This document shows, one piece after another, positions 6,955-10,932 of a stretch of DNA of 10,932 nt; position 1 is the first letter of the stretch; each line of letters begins with the position of its first letter. A model generated the notes under the pieces. It searched no databases. It saw nothing but the letters and a program-made list of their open reading frames with translations, and was not told where the DNA came from. A program made the translations under genes and the position numbers. The DNA is from Bacteroidales bacterium (GTDB lineage Bacteria; Bacteroidota; Bacteroidia; Bacteroidales; 4484-276). The stretch spans positions 1 through 10,932 of the forward strand of contig JAOZRY010000066.1 of assembly GCA_029939965.1 (NCBI GenBank), written 5' to 3'.

Positions 6955-7596
6955 TCATAAACGATAAATCTCTTTGTTGAAAAATTCAATTAATTTAGTA
7001 GCTCTCTTTTTTCCTAAACCATCTACGCTTTCCAATTCACTGGAAGTTGCTTGTACGATTTTAACTACGGAACCAAATTTTTTGAGTAGCTGAAGTGCCA
7101 GTTTCGGGCCAATAGAGGGCAAGGCTCGCAGGAAATAAACCTGGCTGTTACTACTTTTGCGCCCACTCTTTTGCCAGGCGAGGCTATTGTTTTCCGCCTT
7201 CATGTTTTGTGCTCCGATTCTAATAATGGTATTTACGGTTTCTTGTTTATCCCAAACCAAATAAACCGGAATCTGCCACCGTACCATCACCGAAAGTAAT
7301 GCGCCCTGCAAAGCCTCAGTGCTTATCTTATGGTCTGTATCCATTGGGTTTCCTTCAACTATAATTAAACACACAAGGCCTGTTGCACGCATTTTTCCGC
7401 ATTGCCTGAAAAGCCTGCCGGTAAGCATCGATAGGGCAAAATCGTTTGCTGTTTTTCGCTCTATTAATATTTGTTCATTTACGAGGTAATCACCAGATTT
7501 TAGTGTTTTGAAATTTAAATTCACTGCCTCATCAGCCAGCAATTCAGGGATTTGAGAGGCTTTTTCGCGATGGTCGATGGTAATAGAAAGGTTCAT
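6955..7596 (-). CDS. compact ERCC4-family nuclease with C-terminal helix-hairpin-helix domain
   Basis: From the ATG at 7594-7596 the product has 213 residues. The N-terminal ERCC4 nuclease domain (about 3-120) shows ITIDHRE (5-11), GDY (35-37), the metal-binding signature ERK at 46-48, and DF with GRLFRQ (52-65). This is the XPF/Mus81/Hef-type active site. After a polar linker, two helix-hairpin-helix motifs at about 155-180 (LPSIGPKLALQLLKKFG) and 187-205 (VDGLGKKRA) supply non-sequence-specific DNA binding. XPF-type enzymes cut branched or flap DNA; this protein lacks the helicase-like part, as in small Mus81-like forms. A role in repair or recombination is inferred, while the substrate is not shown. 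The frame stays open upstream to about 7785 but has no other ATG, and a perfect -7 element ends four bases before this ATG, so translation surely starts here. It sits alone, 192 bases from adk. Confidence 0.88.
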   Translation of the reverse strand: MNLSITIDHREKASQIPELLADEAVNLNFKTLKSGDYLVNEQILIERKTANDFALSMLTGRLFRQCGKMRATGLVCLIIVEGNPMDTDHKISTEALQGALLSVMVRWQIPVYLVWDKQETVNTIIRIGAQNMKAENNSLAWQKSGRKSSNSQVYFLRALPSIGPKLALQLLKKFGSVVKIVQATSSELESVDGLGKKRATKLIEFFNKEIYRL

Positions 7597-7600
7597 TTGG

Positions 7601-7608
7601 CAAAAGTA
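7601..7608 (-). promoter_or_regulatory. -7 promoter element of the ERCC4 nuclease gene, implying a leaderless mRNA
   Basis: On the minus strand TACTTTTG (7608 to 7601) matches TAnnTTTG exactly and is followed by CCAA and then the ATG. Transcription usually begins a few bases after this element, so the mRNA would start at or next to the start codon. The -33 side is less clear: TTG at 7634-7632 is 23 bases upstream, slightly too far. Confidence 0.55.
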
Positions 7609-7745
7609 ATGAAAGTGTTTTTGAAGTAAAACAATTTTCTGGACAAAGATGAAGCCACTGAGATAACCGGCAATTACATCGAAACCCGAAAAGTTGATTA
7701 CCTCAATATCCTTAATCTGCTTCCCGGCAATCAAAGAAGTTGGTT

Positions 7746-7931
7746 CTACCGAGTTTGCTGTGGGTACAGATTTAGGCCTCCATTAAAAAACAAAATGGCA
7801 CTTCTAAAATTATTATAGGTTCTATACCCTCTGCCAACCATTTTTATTTCCTGTATTTTACAATTTAATCTTTCAGCCATTGCTTTTGAAAATGACTGTC
7901 CAACGAAGATAGCGGCGTTTTCTGGTGCACA
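7746..7931 (-). pseudogene. 3' remnant of an ISL3-type (ISAon1-like) transposase gene
   Basis: Reading leftwards from 7931 to the TAG at 7748-7746 gives 61 residues, including AMAERLNCKIQEIK, then GRGYRTYNNFRSAILFF and GGLNLYP. This is the C-terminal end of DDE transposases of the ISL3 class as found in Bacteroidota, where an 'AERLN-KIQEIK...GRGYR...NFR-AILFF' block closes the protein. The catalytic Asp residues and most of the protein (normally over 300 residues) are missing. The same frame is interrupted by a TAG at 7934-7932; the next 26 codons upstream (to 8012) are open but unrecognised, and a further stop follows. The gene is therefore dead, and no complete insertion sequence remains. 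The nearby nuclease gene begins about 150 bases downstream with its own promoter. Assignment is from recognition of the conserved block, not a search. Confidence 0.7.
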
Positions 7932-8071
7932 CTATTTATCCGGGTGGTACATGTGCATCTCACCAATAGCATTTGGCAACGAGAGGAAAACAGGCTTTTT
8001 TAGGTTCTTAATTTAGAAAACTAACAAACATGTTGTTTAAATATTTGACACATTGTGCCTGAAGGCCATTT
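7932..8071. other. non-coding stretch between the transposase remnant and the permease
   Basis: Apart from the 26 unrecognised in-frame codons at 7935-8012 mentioned with the transposase remnant, I see no gene. Near 8024-8040 there is an imperfect palindrome around ACATGT, and GCCTGAAGGC at 8057-8066 could form a small hairpin just after the permease stop. Neither is followed by a T tract strong enough to call a terminator. Confidence 0.45.
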
Positions 8072-10453
8072 TTATTCAAATTTAAGCGAGTTTACAGGAT
8101 TTGCCATTGCGGCTTTAAACGAAATGAAACTCACTGTGGCAATGGCAATTATTAGTGCCAGAGTACCCCCAAATATAAACATCCAAAGCGCAATCTCTGT
8201 ATGATAAGCAAAATTCTCTAACCATTTTATCATAGAATAATATGCCAGCGGAATTGCAATGAGACAGGCAATTAATACCCATTTTACCAAATCGGTGATA
8301 AATAGTCGCATGATTTGAGCCACTGAAGCTCCCATTACTTTTCTTATTCCAATCTCCTGAATTTTTTGGGTGATAGTGAAAGAGGTGAGGGCAAATAACC
8401 CAAGCATCGAAATAATTATTGATAGAATAGCTGCATAAGTAATGAGCTGATTCGATTTTTCTTCGGCAAGGTACATGTCATCAAAATTTTGATCGATAAA
8501 CCAATACTGGAATGTATTATTTGGGTCAACAGTTGTAAAGTCGGCTTCAATATCCTTTAATGTTTGCGAAACTTGATTGTTGCTTATTTTAATTGAAATT
8601 ACTTCAAAATAGCTCCTTCTTTTTGTAAGAGCTAAAGGAGCAATTTCCTGATGTAAAGATTGAAAATGAAAATCGTTTATTACACCTATTACTTGAAGAG
8701 TGTCCTTAAAAAATACAATTTTTTTGTGCAATGGATTTTTCAGCCCTAATCTTTTTACAGCAATTTGATTAAGGATAATTTTTTCTTTTGCCGTACCCAT
8801 ATCATTTGAAAAATCGCTACCTTCTGCCAGTTTAATTCCGTAAGTTTTTAAATAGTCATCCTGAATTCTGGATTCGTGAATTGCTATGCTGGATGTGGCA
8901 TTGTCGCCCGATTTATAGGCGGCTTCAATATTTCCCAACTGACCGGGAACTCCCTGTGAAGCTGTAACTGAAATAATGTTAGGGTTGGATAACAAATCAG
9001 CTTTTAGTGATTCGTATGAAGAGTGGATTTTTTGTGAAAAATTATTTACAACTACAATTTGATCCTTATCAAATCCAAGCTCTTTATTTTTTAAAAATGA
9101 GGATTGCTTATATAAAAGTGATAGATTTATTAATAAAAAAATAGCAATCGTAAACTGAAAAACAACCAGCGATTTTCTTAATATAGTATTTTTTGCTCCT
9201 CCTGATGACTTACTCCCTTTTAATGCATTAACCGGCAGGTATCTGGATAAATATAAAGCGGGGTAACTTCCTGATACAAATCCCAGGATAATTACACCTA
9301 AAAACATAAGGATTAATAGCTGTGGGTTTGACCAATATGGAAGAATAATGGGGCTGTCCATCAACTGACTAAACATTTCAATAAAAAGTTGTGTTATGCC
9401 CAATGCAACGAAAAATGCTAAAATTGTGGTTAGGATGGATTCACCAATAAACTGGGTAAAAAGATTATTCCAGTTAGCACCCATAACTTTTCTTAAACCA
9501 ATTTCTTTTGTTCTGGTTTCCGAATTGGCCGTAACGAGATTAACAAAGTTAACTATTGCAATTAAAATGATGATTAAGGCTAAAATCGAAAAAATGTAAA
9601 TGTTGTTAATGTTTCCATTATTACCCAGTTCAAAAATCGAATTGGATTTTAAATGTATATCTTTCAGAGGTTGAAAATAGGAATCTACAGTAAGCCCCAT
9701 TTCCCCAAATCTTTCATTCGAAATTTTATTGATTAGTACATCTATTTTTTCTTCTATTTGTTTTTTATTCAATTCAAAACCCGGACACAATAGATAGGTG
9801 TAAAAATTGAAACCATTTTCTTTGGTAATATCGTAGCGGCTGTTGCACATGGTTACGAATGAACCAAGTATGTCGAAATGAAAATGAGAATTAACAGGGA
9901 ATTCTTTTATTATGCCCGTAATTTTATAGCTATTTTCATTAACCTGAACCACTTTGTTAAAAGCATCTTCATCTCCAAAATAGGTTTTCGCAATACTCTC
10001 GGTAAGCACCAACGACCTGTCTTCGGTCAATGCCGTATTGGGATCCCCGGCAATAAACTCGCAGCTAAAAATATCGAAGAAACTTGTGTCGGCCCAAATA
10101 AGTTTATCGTTTCTAAAAACCTTGTCGTCAAAATGGATATCTATTTCCCTGAAGCTTGTCATTCTAACCGAAGAAATTACTTCCGGGATTTGCTGTGGAA
10201 TTAGTGGAGACACGGTTCCTATTGTTGATGGGCCTTCTACAGATTCGCCGTTTGGCAGACTTATTACACTGTAAATCCGATAGATATCATCATAATTTTT
10301 GTGATGTTTATCGTAGCTGAGTTCAAAAAACACATAAGAGGAGATAATAATAGTTGCCGCCATTCCCAGAGCAAGGCCAAAAAGATTAATAAAGGAGTGT
10401 AATTTATGCTTTTGCATATTCCTCAACGCAATTTTTAAAAAATTGTATATCAT
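8072..10453 (-). CDS. FtsX-type ABC transporter permease with two FtsX domains
   Basis: The 793-residue product is an inner-membrane permease of the MacB/FtsX class in the double-domain form frequent in Bacteroidota. The N-terminus (NFLKIALRNMQKHKLHSFIN) leads into a first membrane helix at about 20-43, then a periplasmic MacB_PCD-like domain to about 275. A first FtsX core has helices near 278-303, 327-350 and 368-392, with the motif EIGLRKVMGA at about 314. A helix near 422-442 precedes a second periplasmic domain, and the second FtsX core has helices near 665-690, 715-738 and 752-780, with EIGIRKVMGA at about 699. These proteins act with a cytoplasmic ATPase to move or sense envelope substrates, in the manner of lipoprotein or peptide export. 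No ATPase gene is in the window, so the partner and substrate are unknown. Length is normal and both halves are intact. The start is the ATG at 10451-10453. Confidence 0.93.
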   Translation of the reverse strand: MIYNFLKIALRNMQKHKLHSFINLFGLALGMAATIIISSYVFFELSYDKHHKNYDDIYRIYSVISLPNGESVEGPSTIGTVSPLIPQQIPEVISSVRMTSFREIDIHFDDKVFRNDKLIWADTSFFDIFSCEFIAGDPNTALTEDRSLVLTESIAKTYFGDEDAFNKVVQVNENSYKITGIIKEFPVNSHFHFDILGSFVTMCNSRYDITKENGFNFYTYLLCPGFELNKKQIEEKIDVLINKISNERFGEMGLTVDSYFQPLKDIHLKSNSIFELGNNGNINNIYIFSILALIIILIAIVNFVNLVTANSETRTKEIGLRKVMGANWNNLFTQFIGESILTTILAFFVALGITQLFIEMFSQLMDSPIILPYWSNPQLLILMFLGVIILGFVSGSYPALYLSRYLPVNALKGSKSSGGAKNTILRKSLVVFQFTIAIFLLINLSLLYKQSSFLKNKELGFDKDQIVVVNNFSQKIHSSYESLKADLLSNPNIISVTASQGVPGQLGNIEAAYKSGDNATSSIAIHESRIQDDYLKTYGIKLAEGSDFSNDMGTAKEKIILNQIAVKRLGLKNPLHKKIVFFKDTLQVIGVINDFHFQSLHQEIAPLALTKRRSYFEVISIKISNNQVSQTLKDIEADFTTVDPNNTFQYWFIDQNFDDMYLAEEKSNQLITYAAILSIIISMLGLFALTSFTITQKIQEIGIRKVMGASVAQIMRLFITDLVKWVLIACLIAIPLAYYSMIKWLENFAYHTEIALWMFIFGGTLALIIAIATVSFISFKAAMANPVNSLKFE

Positions 10454-10878
10454 AATATTTCTCTTAAGTTTAACAATATGACGTATCTATTCATTCCAGG
10501 TTACAATTTGTACCATGTATTTTGTTAATCAAACAATTGTGCGAATATCTGGGCTTAGGGATTGTATCGAAATAACTTGACCATTCAGGCTCGTTCTCGT
10601 GGTATTTCAGAAATATAATTTGCAGAATAGATTGCGGATAGTTCCGAATGCTCTTAACGGTTTGTTAGGGGCTGGCATTCCTTGTTTTCAATAATTTTAT
10701 CTTTCAAATTTGCTACAATTTTTATTTCTACGATGCTGTTGGCAAGACAAACTCATTTGCAATTTTTGGTCAAGCGGTGGCTCGTATGAAATATGAAGTA
10801 TTCACGAATTCCCCTAAATATTAACACTTTGTGAGTAATTGCAAATGTATATGGCTTTCGGGGCGGCTTTTCTTTCTA
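10454..10878. other. 425-base gap upstream of the permease
   Basis: No convincing gene is present. An 11-base inverted pair, CATTTGCAATT (10754-10764) and AATTGCAAATG (10837-10847), brackets 72 bases. The right copy overlaps TACATTTG (10849 to 10842, minus strand), a perfect -7 element lying nearly 400 bases from the permease start. A plus-strand frame of about 48 codons ending at the TAA near 10824 is open but lacks a start and resembles nothing known. The permease promoter should lie in this stretch, but I cannot place it. Confidence 0.5.
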
Positions 10879-10932
10879 TTATGCTACTTTTTCGTATAAA
10901 TGTTTCTGAAACTCTATGAACAGCGAACTTAT
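10879..10932 (-). CDS. possible C-terminal end of a gene entering from the right edge
   Basis: From the window edge leftwards one minus-strand frame reads SSLFIEFQKHLYEKVA and ends at the TAA at 10881-10879. Composition looks like a normal protein tail, but 17 codons are too few to identify a family, and another frame is also open here for a similar distance. Listed only as a possible partial gene. Confidence 0.25.
   Translation of the reverse strand: MSSLFIEFQKHLYEKVA

Noticed and set aside
6780..6989. 69-codon minus-strand frame between the nuclease and adk
   Set aside because: It would begin with TTG inside the 3' end of the nuclease gene and has no protein-like motif; the DNA is AT-rich spacer.
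7597..7785. Upstream extension of the nuclease reading frame
   Set aside because: The extension has no ATG, precedes a complete ERCC4 domain, and contains the promoter element at 7601-7608, so it is probably untranslated.
10620..10720. Integron attC-like look of TTAACGG...GTTAGGGGC
   Set aside because: The core bases do not fit the paired RYYYAAC / GTTRRRY pattern, and no integrase or cassette gene is present.
10667..10826. Plus-strand open frame of about 48 codons upstream of the permease
   Set aside because: It has no suitable start codon and no family resemblance, and it spans one arm of the fold-back repeat.

Overview
The window looks like ordinary chromosomal DNA from an AT-rich member of the Bacteroidota. 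Three things suggest this. The protein families are typical of the phylum: a two-FtsX-domain permease, a secreted S9 peptidase, a DUF4412-like secreted protein, a short adenylate kinase and a compact ERCC4-HhH nuclease. At least three gene starts carry the phylum's -7 promoter element TAnnTTTG. Shine-Dalgarno sequences are weak or absent. A Marinilabiliales/Bacteroidales-type host would fit, but that level is a guess.

Layout. Positions 1-50 hold the first codons of a minus-strand HU-type DNA-binding protein with its promoter at 93-122. Next, also on the minus strand, come fmt (230-1201) and a membrane-anchored TPR protein (1273-1959), with a clear intrinsic terminator between them. The strand then switches: a secreted DUF4412-like protein (2133-2969) and a large secreted S9 prolyl-oligopeptidase-type enzyme (3049-5697) lie on the plus strand. 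The 489-base gap 5698-6186 has no convincing gene. It holds a terminator-like hairpin, a 147-base sequence bounded by 19-base imperfect inverted repeats (MITE-like), and a strong hairpin at the 3' side of adk. On the minus strand follow adk (6187-6762), an ERCC4-family nuclease (6955-7596) whose promoter lies so close to the ATG that its mRNA may be leaderless, and the decayed 3' end of an ISL3-type transposase gene (7746-7931). A 793-residue FtsX-type permease is at 8072-10453. The final 480 bases are mostly non-coding, with perhaps the last 16 codons of another minus-strand gene at the right edge.

How the genes relate. This is mainly a collection of housekeeping genes (initiator tRNA formylation, nucleotide balance, chromatin, DNA repair) and envelope or secreted proteins, not one pathway. 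The plus-strand pair of exported proteins may share a transcript. Two spots, 5974-6120 and 7737-8012, carry traces of mobile DNA. I found no CRISPR array, tRNA, rRNA, phage gene or defence island. I do not see a convincing new multi-gene system. The points most worth a second look are the non-catalytic N-terminal domain on the S9 peptidase, the leaderless nuclease start, and the possible link between the MITE-like element and the ISL3 remnant.
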